Below the pieces are notes generated by a model. That model was not told the origin of the DNA. It ran no database searches and saw nothing but the letters and a program-made list of their open reading frames with translations. A stretch of DNA of 64,000 nt from Ottelia alismoides (Eukaryota; Streptophyta; Magnoliopsida; Alismatales; Hydrocharitaceae), in assembly GCA_037367405.1 (NCBI GenBank), contig JAZKJV010004137.1, positions 1 to 64,000 on the forward strand, in the 5' to 3' direction. Positions 43,527 through 55,139 of this stretch are shown here, piece by piece. Position 1 is the stretch's first letter. Every line of letters starts with the position of its first letter. A program made the position numbers and the translations under genes.

Positions 43527-44787
43527 TGATAAATCCGTGGTTCATCACTTGAAAAGCTGAAAATAGAGCTCTATTCCTAAGTAATTAATTGTATTTAGGA
43601 ACTAATGGTGCATTATTATCATTCATGCACATGTAAATAATATTCATATTTTATCATTCATAATAGCATTAATAAGAAGCTAGATTTGTGTGTACATAAT
43701 CATACATATATTAACATAACTTCTCACATTTTTATTATTTTATAATAACTCCAAATAAATTAAAATTAACTCCATTGTGTACGTAATACTAACATTAACG
43801 AAGGAAAAATTTCAGAAAATACTAACTTGTATATTTGTCAAATAAAACCAAACCCTAATTTTGAGACAAAAAGGCAAAAAGTAAAATATCTCTCACATAC
43901 AGTCTCATATGAACTTCTACTCACTTTAGAATTAATGTACATTCAAATACCTATAAATCAAGGCTAAAATCAAAAGAATCAGTGTTCATATTCGAAACTT
44001 AGATTTTGGGTCCTCATTGTATATTGTATATTTTGGCTAATTTTAACTCATTATTTTATGTATAAGATTTAATTTTTTTAATTTTTTCTTTTTCATTTAT
44101 TTTCTTTGATTTATGTTTTAATAAAATGCGTAAAAATTAAAATTTAAAATGAATTAAAAATCAATGAAAATGAGTCATTTTTAGTTTATATATAGAGTAT
44201 GCACACAAGTCCCTTTTATTTTATTTCTTTATTTTAATAATTATTAAAAAATACAAGAAAAACAGATTAATATGTAGATATTTATTTTATAATTTATTTG
44301 ATTTTATTTTGAATTTCATTTTATTAAAAAATCATAAAAAATGCAATATATAAAATACAATATTTTATGTACATATAATACCACAAATAAATTCACTTTG
44401 TACAAATGATATTTCTTAATTTTGTCTTCTTCAAGAAAGTTGTAGATCTCAAAAAGATGAACAACTTTCATAAAGAACACTTTTAGACTTGAAGAACACT
44501 TTTAACTCCTGTAGCTGCCACGCGTCCCCTACTTAAGTCTCCTTAGCCTCCTTTTTTTGGATCTCTGGATGAAGGGAGCTTCATCCAAGGGTCCCAATTT
44601 TTCATATATTCTTTTTAATTTAATTTTATTCTTTTATTTTCTCTTGTCCATGTGTCAATTCCAATGTGATTGGATCTCGGTCAATCGAACTGCCATGCTT
44701 CGTCTTCCTCCTCCGATTCTTCCACCCCAAGTCGACCACGACGAACCCTCCTTACATTGATTAGGATCCATCAAAGCCTCCTCATCC

Positions 44788-45099
44788 TGTATTTATAAAA
44801 TAGGAATGCAAAATCGTATCGGAAATAATGATAAAGAAATATGAACAAGATAGGATTTACGTGAAACCCTACTCCCTAAGGAGTGGGATGAAACCACGGA
44901 AGAACGCCTCAGAGGGCTGATAGTCTATTGCTTTTTTCAATGGATACAAGAGGTCTGGGGCTCCTTATATAATCTTCACAGAGCCTCCAAGTCCCACCAC
45001 TATAGATGTGGGACTAAACTCATGGATGTGGTAATGGATCTTGTAGTGATCCATTTACCCATCTACAGTTCAAGGAGCGCAAAACCAAATACTCCAACA
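44788..45099 (-). repeat. Copia-type element 3' LTR
   Basis: Starts tgtatttataaaatagg and ends ctccaaca on the plus strand. Shares long matching phrases with 47344-47658, for example agggctgatagtctattgct and tccttatata. In element orientation it begins TGTTGG. Confidence 0.85.
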
Positions 45100-45115
45100 C
45101 TTCCCCTCAAGCTAG
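45100..45115 (-). promoter_or_regulatory. Copia-type polypurine tract
   Basis: Minus strand cttgaggggaag ends directly at the LTR start tgttggag, the standard copia arrangement. Confidence 0.8.
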
Positions 45116-46815
45116 AGCATGCAATGCTCAGCTTGGACAAATGGAAAGAAACTCAACTCATAATACATTACAATACGAACAATATCAACTCAACATGCAC
45201 AACTGTCGGTTGCTGTCGAGGACGTTGCTTCTCATGACGTGCATATGAGGAGGACGAACGGGCTGGATTGTGAGTCTGACGAATCTCCTCGTTAGAGAGC
45301 ATGTGCTCTGTACTGTGCCTGTCAGAGTCGCTGCAACTGAAAACAGTCTCCTCGTTGGAGTACTCTAGCCCGCCACAACATGTGGACAACCGATCCATCT
45401 TTGAAAAGGGCCAAACTGAAAAAGCCGTGGAGTGCAATCCTCATCGGAGTCTAGGTCACTGGAGAATGGAGTCTGAAAGAAGTCTCCTCATCGAAGAACT
45501 GGGTCTCTCCCATCTAACTTAGAGAATGGCACTCTACTCCGGAGTACCTATGATACCACATGAAAACCCTTGCCCATATGGCTTAGGGAATGGTCCTCTA
45601 CTATGGAGTCCCTATAGCTCACATGAAGACTCTGACCGAAACATAAAGATGGGGACCACGAAACTATGATGGCAAATATGTGCTCATCTGAAAAAAAGAC
45701 CGCATACATGTGTGTGTCTGAATGAGGACTCCGAACCAATCTTCGAGTCTGAAATTTGAACTGCAAAGTCTGAAAATCTGGTCGGTCTGGATCCGACATC
45801 TGAATCTGCAACAGACCTGTAACTCTACATAATACTCCCCCTTTCTCTCATACTGGTGGGAATGAAGATATCGACAAATTTGGGAGAATATAAAAAAATG
45901 GGGGGGCATGAATCATACAATTTTTTTTAAATAAGCCGTTCACATAACTTTTTTTGGCTTTTCAAATTATTTTTTTACATTTTTTTTCAAGCTGTTTAAT
46001 TTTTTACGACGTTCTCTTCTCACAATTTTTTGAGTTTTTTCACAAACATGCGTATGACTCTCTTTTTTATACGCGTCTTTTCCCTTTTTTTATGCACCTT
46101 TTTCCTTTTAAAAAAAAAAAGATCGTTGATTTTTTTATCTCTCTCATTTTGTTTTTAAACATAGGAGAAAATCTCTTTTTTCAGCTCACTTGAGCCTTTT
46201 CTACAGCCGCCCCTCCCCTTTCTTTGTTTCCTTTTTTTTAAAACACGACAGGTGGTCCCTTTTGGCCTTATAAGGATTTTTTAAAGGAGGGGCATCGAAA
46301 CGGGCCATTGATCACCCAACTTTGTTCGTAATTAGGATTCCCGACCTAGGAACCCAGCCGCCTGCCTGGAGACGAGAGGCGTTCCGCCTGCTGCTGCTGG
46401 GATTGTGGATGAAGGAGATGATGATCACGCCGGGGCTCTGCCTGGCTAGGAGACACTGCCACCACAGGAGGGGAGCCAACGCTATAGATCGCGTAAGAGG
46501 TGTCGCGATGGGGGGGGCACCTCTTGAGCAGTAGGCGACTTCGAGAGGAAGATGGCGGCGCAGCCCGCTGGAGGAGGAGCTTCCTGGAGTGTGCCTTTGT
46601 CTGGGATCTGGTGAGATTGGCTAGGGTTGTTGCCTGCGGCTCGAGTCGATTACGCGCAGAGCATGAGCTGTACGATGCTGGGGAACGAGGGTGCCTAGTT
46701 TGGACCCTGATACCTCCTTGGGATGCTGAAGCTGAATGTTGCGTGCGATTTCCATTTTTTTGCTGGGTATGCTCCTTGGAGATGGATATGGTGCAGTGGT
46801 GCTGTCGCTAGCCGC
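45116..46815 (-). other. Copia-type element interior without recognised gene
   Basis: 45116-45900 is mid-GC with a near-tandem pair of about 48-base units (about 45520 and 45588: ttagagaatggcactctact and ttagggaatggtcctctact). 45910-46280 is strongly T-rich. 46320-46810 is GC-rich (clearly above its neighbours) with frames on both strands; it could be another captured host segment, but I cannot name it. Confidence 0.45.
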
Positions 46816-47070
46816 CTAGAGGGTGTGGGCTTCGAGCCTGGAAGACGGAGCGGTAGGGAGATATCTGATAACATTTGCTGTGCTTCCTCTCCACAAAGAA
46901 CCAAAACCTTCATCATCAGTCGTTCTACGGAAGCAATTCGTAATACCCTTATATGGTTCTGACAAATGACCATATTTTATCATCTCATCCTGGTTCTGAA
47001 TAAAAAGTTTGACACGCTCAATTGGGGAGGCAACAGTCTTGGAAACAACAGCAGAGACACCTCCCATGAT
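46816..47070 (-). pseudogene. Captured fragment of a mitochondrial ADP/ATP carrier gene
   Basis: The frame reads [60 protein letters not shown] and [12 protein letters not shown]. This is the first repeat of the mitochondrial ADP/ATP translocase, which exchanges ADP and ATP across the inner membrane; it includes the carrier signature Pro-x-(Asp/Glu)-x-x-(Lys/Arg) as PIERVK. Family similarity stops at NVIRYLPT, close to where plant carrier genes have an intron as I recall, and begins at MGGV. The fragment covers about 75 of some 300 mature residues. It lies on the coding strand of the copia-type element, which fits exon capture. Not functional as a transporter. Confidence 0.85.
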
Positions 47071-47331
47071 GTATCATGGCTGGAGTGCCGCCGCCTGAAG
47101 CACAAGCCCCGCCTGGGCTGTGCGGAGAGAGACCCGTCAAGTAGGGTTCAGAAGGGCAGCAGAACTACTCCAAAAATTGAATCATAAATTTGATCATAAC
47201 TATGAACTTGAATCCATGAATAAAACTTCAAAGTAATCTTCAAGAACATAAGGGTTTCAATAGAAATCCTAACATTGAATTTCGAATCTCAAACAACTAA
47301 AATAAAAATACAAATCCTCGATAATTGACCC
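47071..47331 (-). other. Copia-type element leader
   Basis: Sequence between the captured exon and the primer site. A GC-rich 90-base part (47085-47165) continues the host-like composition of the captured exon, then AT-rich leader follows. No frame. Confidence 0.45.
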
Positions 47332-47343
47332 GCTCTGATACCA
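47332..47343 (-). promoter_or_regulatory. Copia-type primer-binding site, initiator tRNA-Met
   Basis: Plus strand gctctgatacca, complement of TGGTATCAGAGC, touching the LTR edge at 47344. This exact site is standard for plant Ty1/copia elements. Confidence 0.9.
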
Positions 47344-47658
47344 TGTTATAAAATAGGAATGCGGAAGAGTATCCGAAATAATGATAAAGAAATATGAACA
47401 AGACATGATTTAAGTGGAACCATACTCCTTAAGAAGCGTGATGAAATCACGAGAGAATGCCTTAGAGGGCTGATAGTCTATTGCTTTTCTCAATGGATAT
47501 ATGAGATCTGGGGTTCCTTATATAGCCTTCACAGAGCTTCCAAGTCCAACCACTGGTAGATGTGAGACTAAACTCATAGATGAGTTAAATAGATTTCGGA
47601 ATGATCCATTTACCAATCTACAACTCAACAAACAAGCGCATAACCAAATCCTGGAACA
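47344..47658 (-). repeat. Copia-type element 5' LTR
   Basis: Starts tgttataaaataggaatg and ends cctggaaca on the plus strand; partner of 44788-45099. Contains ccttatatagcc (a possible TATA region in the wrong strand for this element, so not assigned). Confidence 0.85.
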
Positions 47659-50297
47659 CCCTCCACGGCACAACACCTCACCGCCCTTCTCAAGCGAGCC
47701 CTAGGTTAATAGTGGCCCCTCAAAACCATCGGCTCTGCCTCACTAGCACCGCATTTGCCAAATGGAGAGGTCCAGCACCCTCGCTTCTTAGGTGATAGCT
47801 AAGAAGTTTTCATGTCGTACAACAACAACCATATCCAACTCCACGGCGAGATCCGCGGTGTACATCTGTGAAGAACTTGCTCCCAAGCATCTGCGGAGCT
47901 TCTCCGGTGATCTCGTTCCACCGGATTGAGGCGACAATCAGGAGGTAGCTCCTCAAGCTTCTCCTGCCTCTAGGCGTGAACACAGGTAAAGTTCTTCCTT
48001 CCATGATGTCTTCCTCTTCTTTATTTTCTTGCAAACCTATGTTCTGCTACGATCCTTCTTCCCCTTCTTTCATCTTCTCCGTTACTCGAGTTAGAGCCCA
48101 CAGATCATCCTACTCTCCGAGTCCTATTGACCACCCTCCATCCCTCCATCAGATCCCTATGCCCCAAACCACCTCAAACTCTGTAAGAACTCGAGCCTTA
48201 GGTCCATCACCATTCTTCATTTCGCACGACCTCCATCACCCCAATCCTTCCCTTTCCATCGAGCCTCACGCCACCGCCGAGTCCTTGAGGCTCGAGTGAC
48301 CTCCTCGTTTACAGGAAGAGATACAGAGCACAAGAGCTCCATTGCAGTACCACCTAAGCCCTTATCTCTCGAACCCCTGCCTTCAGTCAGAACCGACCCC
48401 ATTATGTCGGCCCTCCTTTGCTGTGCTCGAATCGCTAACGTTTACAGGAGGTCGACAGAAACAAGGTTTGGGAGGATCTTATTTGTTGCAGCAGAAAGAC
48501 TTCCACGAAGCCTAAAGTTTCCAGCATAGAAGATCCACGTCATCAGCACGCCACAGCAGCAGAAGCAAGGAGCTTTGACTCCGGGCATCATTAGTCACCG
48601 TCATTGGTTGGCGCAGCAGAGACTTGCTTACTGTCCAACACATCATCAACGGACATCACCAACCTCAGAGCATCGTCATCAACTTAATCGGAGTAGCAGC
48701 TCTGTTTAGCACCCATTAAATACCAGCAGCTCCTTCTTCGTTAGCTGCAGATCACATCCTCACGCAGCACGTCTGACTTCTTTAAGCAAGCCCACGCCAT
48801 CGTCGCACTCCTCTCCAACACCTCTCTGCCAGCAGAAGTCACGCAGCAGCAGCCACGCATCTCGCGAGAGGCAGATCTCGCGACCAGCAGTTCTATTCCT
48901 CGACGCCCCCCCCATGCCTCTCTCCTCGGCCACCCTCCAAGCACAGCAGCTCCGCACAACCGTGAGATCCAACCACCGTGCGTCACAGCCTCCGCCGCCT
49001 CCATGTGATCGTGAAGAATAAGAAGAAAAGGACTAGCCACTTCACGTGAGCAGCATGCCCTTTGGGACCCCCACATCATTTTGAAAAAATATTTTGGTCA
49101 CTTTAGTTGTCGTCTTAGCTCGCCACGTGGATCCACTTAAAGATTTGCAAACATACTCCTGCAGTGGAAGGTAATTAAAAAAAGTGTTTTCTAATGCTAT
49201 TGGTTGTTAATTTGATATCTGAATATTGCAACTACACCCGTGTGTTTGAGTACATGTTTGAATAGTCATATGTTACCATTTTCACTTTTCAAAAATTCCA
49301 TTTTTGTTCAACATGTAATTCTATGTGGTTTGAATATTTGATTGTATTTTTTGTGCTTTGATTGATCTATGAAAGTTGCTTGAGTGTACAAATTGTATAT
49401 TTGGCCTATTTGAGCTTTTGAAAATCGTATTAAATTACTCATTGCTCCAAAAATTATTCAAAAATCACAATTACTAGATCTAATTGTATTCTAACATATG
49501 ACCAAAAATCATTCCAAATGCATATATATTCCTTCTGAAATAAATTAACTAGTGATTCTCAGAATTAGATTTTAATTGCATGTGAATTTGGTATTTTTAT
49601 GATTTAAGATTTTCCCTGAATATCTATCAATTAGATACATCTAGCTAATTTTATTTCTAGAAAATATTTTGCTTTGCTAATTATTAAAATTCATTTACTA
49701 CAAATCACATTGTCTTAATCTTTAATTTGTAGTAAATTCAATTTGCATTCAAAACTTATAAAAAAAGTCACAATAGGTCAATTTCATATATTTAACTTTC
49801 TCTCCAAGTTTCATAATTTTTGCAATCTGTTTGCATGAAAACTTGTATAAAAACCCCGACAAAGGTTTTTTTTATGAGTGCATATTAAACCTAAAAATTT
49901 CATAAAAGTATGCTTTAAACTTATCATTGCATAAGATCTTCAGGAAAATCATTACTTACTTTTTGAACTATATTTGAATCGAAATTAAATTGACAAAGTT
50001 AGTATGTTTATTTTGTTGTCTAGTTCATTTGCATTTTTCATTAACATTCAAAATGCATAAAAAATACCAAAAATATCCTTCTTGAAAACTGCGCACTAAA
50101 TAATTTGAAAGTTAGTCTTAAGTTGATAGTTTCCTTCATGTGTTCAACCTTGGGCTTGTCCAAGTAAAATAAATCTAACCGCTTCTGAATTAATTGATTA
50201 ACATCAAATTAAGTGGTATTTTTTTATTAATCGTTAATTCCACGACTACAACACATTAATTCCATTTGATTAATTAGGGATTTTAGGACTTTTCAGA

Positions 50298-50315
50298 TGG
50301 TACCATTGCCTGGGA
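50298..50315 (+). promoter_or_regulatory. Element 3 primer-binding site, tRNA-Asp type
   Basis: tggtaccattgcctggga against the perfect site TGGCGCCGTTGCCGGGGA, 14 of 18 positions. It lies two bases after the LTR end (…ttca, spacer ga), the same spacing as in Element 1. This fixes the LTR end and the plus orientation. Confidence 0.75.
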
Positions 50316-51902
50316 GGCACAACTTAGGATTATTTTTAGAAATTTGAGAATTTAGTTTTTTACCTCCAAGATAGTCTGACCCTCGGGCCTTCTTGTAATT
50401 AATACTCTATTTATTTTCAATATTTTTTTCAAATTTTTTTTATTATATTTGTATCATCTCTCTATCCTCTCTCTTAATTTTTTTACGAGGAACTCGACGC
50501 ATCTACAACAGCTTTTCGAAAGCTGGAGCACCTCGAAGTGATCAGAGGTAGGGGATTCCAAGAACCAACATGCTGAAGAGATGCATAATTAATTAAGATC
50601 GAGTCAAGTCATGAGAGAGTGTAGAATATTAGGTTTTAATTTCTACTACATTTTATTCATTTACCTTTTTATAAATTTTTGTAATAATTATTCAATTTCC
50701 AGCAGTTCTTGTTTGGGTTCTCACGTGTGTACCCGAACATCGAACATTTCTTCTTGTAGTGTGTCGAGACCTGTTTCATTCTCAAGTTGAGGGTGGGGCT
50801 CAACTTGAGTGGCTCATAGTTAGACTTGCACTCGCAGCTCTTGAACATTTCAATAGGTCAAATTTTTTGCTTATGCTCGTAAAATCTAGGATCACATCCA
50901 CGCTTAATAAGACACACTTGTAGAACATTTTACTTAGTCAAACTCTTAATTCAATTCTTCTCGACTAATAGAAACTTCTGCTAGGTACAGTTTTCTCACG
51001 TTGCATTTGCATATAGTGTAAAAATTTCAAATTTGTATAACATCCAGCATGTAGAGAGCTCGGAAGCATTGTAAGCCTCCTTACACGCATTCATCACTAT
51101 TTTTTTATTTTGCATTGACTTTTTCTATCTCCTTCCTATGTTTTACAACTTAGGATAAAATAAGAATTGGGATTGTCTATAGGCATGTTGTGTGGTGGAT
51201 TAATTTACAAGTGATAACTGCTTAAAATTAGGATCGCTAATACAACTTTCACCAAAGAAATCATAGATTTGAAATTATTTTAGGGAGAGAAACTCTTTTC
51301 TTGGACACATGTACTTACCCCCAGATAGAGTAGGTGAGGATGTAGCCGCTAAGGTTAGTGCCCAAGTCTTTGCACTTGCACCCTAATTCTCCATTTCTGA
51401 CTCTCGTGAATTTGGGAGCTGCAAGGGCTTGCCTTCAACCTTAGAAATATGTTTTGGTTGTGTAATCATGGTAGTCTCCTTAGGGGTGTGATATTGAAAC
51501 CTGACAGCCTGGGAAGATCTCCCCTTTGATTAGGAGTTATCAGGAGCACTGTTGGGCGTAAGGAGACTCAACTGTGTGTAAGGGACGTACAATATGGTCT
51601 TATCACCTAAATAAAACTAAAAAGATAATTGGTTCGACCATCGCAACCTTCACTGTGTACAGTTGGTGAAGTTGGAGTTTGTTTTGTGTTTGCATTCAGG
51701 GGTGTGTGCTCAAAGATCATTCTCTTAGCGCCTTTCCAATCACTCCTTGTTTGAAATCGTGCTCATTCATCGTATCTCTTAACACCAAGAATGGAGGATT
51801 GAGGTGATTTTTGCTTGGACTTCACGAGCCTCTCACTAACCACCCAAAACCAACCATCCTCATGAGCTCGAGACCACTCTCACCCCGATCCCCCTTGGTT
51901 TC
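50316..51902 (+). other. Element 3 leader
   Basis: About 1.6 kb between primer site and gag, similar in length to the Element 1 leader. No coding motif. The phrase atgcccaagtctttgcactt near 51360 resembles gcacaagtccagatatttgg at 25525 in the Element 1 leader (opposite strand there), but the match is weak. Confidence 0.45.
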
Positions 51903-53440
51903 ATGGAAAATCTTCCCATGGGACTGAGGTCAATAAGTCACTCTTCATTCTCGAGGGTGGTTAAACCCAGACCAACCCTCTCTTCTCTTACCACATCGAG
52001 GAAGAACGTCACCTCGATGCCTCTAGATCTCATTCTTCTGACTCTATTAATTCAAATCCTCTTTATTATGAAGGCAAAGAGGACATGCCAGTGAGCAAGA
52101 TGCCTCCCAAGAAGAATTATGATGAAGAGGGAGAAAGTGATACACTGAAGGACATCCTAGCAAGATTGACACAAGCTGAGCAGAGGAATGAATTATTAAG
52201 GGAAGATCTTAGTTAGTTTAGGAATGGAAGAGGAATTGAGCCTGACGGGGAATCCATGAGAGATTCCTACAGCCCTAGCACTGCACAGAATGAAAATTAC
52301 CACCCAAAGCAGGGGAGCTGAAGCATTATTTCTTGATACTCCCGCGAAAATTTTATGGAATGTAGTAAAGGAACCGTACATGTTCCTCCTTGAGCTAGTT
52401 TGTGATAACCTAGGATGACATGGTGTTTCTCAGAACTACATCTATCTTAGGGCCATCCCATTTGCCATAGCAGACAAAGTGGCATATTGACTTAAGAATT
52501 TAGGGAAGGTAGTCACCATGTGGCATGCGAAGGTTTTAAGGATCAGATATAGAAATGTCCATGCTACGATGTCACGAAGCCGTTCTTGGTCCAAAACTTG
52601 TACAATGGCCTGACTCTAGAGGTCTAAGGATTAATGAGTGTTGCCTGTGGAGGTAGTACTTGAACAGAGGAGCGGATGCAGTTTGGATTATTTTTGAGCA
52701 AATGGTAGAGACCATCCGTACCAGAGCATCCCCTAGGGCTTATAATGAGTAACCTCCCTCTCATTTACATCAGGAGGTGGGCAGATTAGCTGTCAAAGAT
52801 ATGGTGAATGACCTACTCCCCAACATGGGGATAATCAGTGATAAATTAACCATGGTCGGCTGGATTGAGAAGAAGGTGAGCGAGATACACAAACTTGCCA
52901 AGTGGGAGAACTTTGCCTAGCTGCCTCGACAGATGGCAGAAGTAGCTGAGAAGGTGTCCAAGATCAAGATACATGCCCCGTCTATATGTCTTGATCTCAT
53001 CTACAAAGTGCACCACATTTAGGAGCGACCCATGCAGGGGCTTCACAGCACGTGGGTTCAAGGTCAGCCTGAGCTCCACGCAAGTCAGTTTATATAGCCG
53101 ACCATCGAGATGGTTACCGATGGATACCCACATGTGTGGGAGGTTAATGGGATTTGGTACACCAATGATCCCAACTCCACCCAGTGACAACCACAACATC
53201 GCCCTCAATACCTACAATAGATCTAGTACCCCCCTCTTCCTTAGTGCCACTAGTTTCCTCCTCCTTAACAGCAACAGTCGGGCCATCAGGACCCCTTAGT
53301 ACCACCGATGCCTCCCTTAGTAGAGATAGTACCGTCAGCATGTCCATCAAGGACCTAATCGATCACATCAGGTTCAGCACCAGCCTCCATAGAGGCTGGA
53401 TCATGGGGCATCATCTTCTATCCCATCCGACCTTCAAAGG
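51903..53440 (+). pseudogene. Element 3 gag
   Basis: Blocks of gag in changing frames. MPPKKNYDEEGESDTLKDIL begins at 52100 and corresponds to MPPKGKGSMAKQSEINN of Element 1. YIYLRAIPFAIADKVAY (about 52440) is the start of the conserved gag domain. NGLTLEV..GLMSVACGGS (about 52610) parallels NFFGGLSIENQKFVDTACGG; the AWERFKDL stretch before it is missing, so there is an internal deletion. PNMGIISDKLTMVGWIEKKV (52820) and LPRQMAEVAEKVSKIK (52920) match Element 2. A Pro/Ser/Thr-rich tail runs to 53440. Several stops. Confidence 0.7.
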
Positions 53441-53509
53441 GTCTTAGATGAATTGAAGCTCATCTACAATGAGCAACACGATGAGAGCCGATATCGATCG
53501 ACTATCGCA

Positions 53510-53826
53510 TTGGCAAGATAAATATTTTTCTTCGATAGATAAAAAATGAGCATTGATTTGATCTTGATCCTTGTGGAGCGAAAAAGACACTATACTGGAT
53601 CTGCACGTATTTACTGCTAATATCCATAAATGACTTGTTTCTGGTAATAGATGAACATTACCATATGTATATTCAGGTGCATGGTAGACATTGGTACTCC
53701 AGTGCATTTCTCCTTCTGATTCAGAATAAATATGTTTTCAAACCCTTTCTTTAAAATTCAAAGTGGATGCTCCGGAGTGAATTTCAGCAATCACTTGTTC
53801 TGATTCTACATATTGATCGTTTTGAC
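53510..53826 (-). pseudogene. rpoC2: rpoC2 fragment, plastid RNA polymerase beta'' subunit
   Basis: rpoC2 encodes a subunit of the plastid-encoded RNA polymerase. On the minus strand the frame reads [20 protein letters not shown] and TLNFKERV, one stop, [40 protein letters not shown] and [20 protein letters not shown], following the internal part of plant RpoC2 closely. The in-frame stop replaces a Trp or Gln codon. Similarity ends near 53510 and 53826, where retrotransposon sequence resumes. Only about 105 of some 1,400 residues are present. It is a nuclear copy of plastid DNA inserted into Element 3 in opposite orientation. Confidence 0.9.
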
Positions 53827-54542
53827 CTCCATCCCAACATAGAATTAGGTTAACCTCAACAACCTGAACCAATGACAGAGCCGTCAGAAGGATAAGGTAT
53901 ATTATTTCGATTTTCTTGAAGTAGATTATGAGATTCTACCACATGGTATTCACAATATTACTCTCAGGACTGGTAGGACCGTGCAGACCCTTGATATGAT
54001 ACGATGGAGAGGAGTGGAGGATACCGATGAGCTCGCCCTCGAGGAGAGCTCAGAGGAGGAGCATCACCAACACCACCTTCAGGATCACTAGGGGGATTGG
54101 AATCCCCCAAATTTAAAAATAAAGCTTGAAAATCCAAAAAGGATAATAAAGTGACATCGTGTACGGTCTCAGTAGTGAGTCTTCAGGAGATGAGAAGACT
54201 ATCTTGGATGCAACATCACTAGAAGTTCTTCCAACAGTTTCAGTTCCTTTTTCTGCATTTTTGTCGAGTCATGTGTAGAGTTCGAGTCATAGTCTAAGTC
54301 TTACACAATTGCATTCTGATTTCTAGTTGAATAAAAACTTAGATGATGGTGTTTCTATTTTACATTCCGAGCCCCCAATAATCCCTTTCCCTCAATCCTT
54401 GTGTAAGGTAAAGAAGAAAAATTCAGAAAAAATGACAAGGATGACTTGGAAATGGAAAGGATGTACCATGAGAATATTAAAGTTGAGATCCCTTTACTTC
54501 AATTAGTGGATATGGTCCTGCGCAATTAAGAAGTACATAAAG
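53827..54542 (+). other. Element 3 gag-to-protease linker
   Basis: Continuation of Element 3 after the plastid insert. It holds short frames rich in Glu, Ser and His and the phrase WRGVEDTDELALEESSEEEH (about 54010), similar in composition to acidic linkers in Element 1. No domain. Confidence 0.5.
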
Positions 54543-54923
54543 GTGAGATGCATACCTAGTAGGACTAGAAGGAAGAAGAATACAAGTACCGTAAAACATG
54601 TGTTGTCCATAGACACTACATGTCCAATCAGAAATGAAATTCCAAGGAAGAAGAGACACATGGGTGCCCACTTCGTCACTAGTTGGATATCTGACACATA
54701 TTTTGCCCCAACTCTACTCGATAACAGACACTCTATCAATCTATTGCCTTATTCCCTCCTAGATCATCTAGTTTTGGGTCCTCTTAGGAGATCGAGAGCA
54801 TTTTTACAATTTGCAGACCAATCTATTAAGAGACCTAAGGGAATGTTGAGGGTTATAATCCATGACATCGAGGGGAAGCAATACAAGGTGGACTTCACCG
54901 TCCTAGATATGGAGTTTCCCTGA
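54543..54923 (+). pseudogene. Element 3 aspartic protease
   Basis: The 126-codon frame carries PTLLDNRHSINLLPYSLLDH, AFLQFADQSIKRPKGMLRVI and GKQYKVDFTVLDMEFP. It lines up with LLDSGSSINLMP of Element 1, but the Asp-Ser-Gly triad is Asp-Asn-Arg, so the glycine and serine are lost. The frame ends at a stop before the region PIILG; iilGc-like sequence (IILGCLFLRMVVA) follows in another frame near 54940. Confidence 0.8.
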
Positions 54924-55139
54924 AGATGGTAAGATTTCCAGATCATCCTTGGTTGTCTTTTTCTGAGGATGGTTGTAGCAATATTTGACTATACTTTGGG
55001 AAAGATACTCTTTCATGCACATAATGAAAGTGTATTGTTAGAGATGCATAAATCCAAATGGAAAAGACCTGATTTGTAACGTAATACATAGTATCTCTCG
55101 TTGAAAGATGAGTGCTACAGAGTTGACACAATTGATCAC

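Larger units (their letters stand above)
44788..47658 (-). mobile_element. Small copia-type LTR element carrying a captured host exon
   Basis: Two direct repeats of 312 and 315 bases bound a 2.24-kb interior. The right LTR is preceded on its left by gctctgatacca, the complement of the initiator-tRNA-Met primer site TGGTATCAGAGC used by Ty1/copia elements, and the left LTR by cttcccctcaag, a copia-type polypurine tract in minus orientation. So the element is on the minus strand. No gag or pol remains; in their place lie repeats and a fragment of an ADP/ATP carrier gene. It would depend on another element for movement. No 5-base target duplication was found. Confidence 0.8.
43527..50295 (+). 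repeat. Element 3 5' LTR, split by a copia-type element
   Basis: Starts tgataaatccgtgg, like the LTR starts of Elements 2 and 4 in their own orientation (tgataaat), and ends ttttca two bases before the primer site. The first block (43.55-44.4 kb) is AT-rich, the middle (44.4-44.79 and 47.66-49.08 kb) GC-richer, the last (49.1-50.3 kb) AT-rich: the same three-block plan as the other LTRs. Without the 2.87-kb insert it is about 3.9 kb long. Frames in the GC-richer part (for example 47976-48299) match no protein family I know. Confidence 0.7.

Noticed and set aside
48741..49079. 112-codon minus-strand frame rich in Arg, Gly and Cys
   Set aside because: LTR middle block of Element 3; frames open on both strands there because of high GC and no family content.
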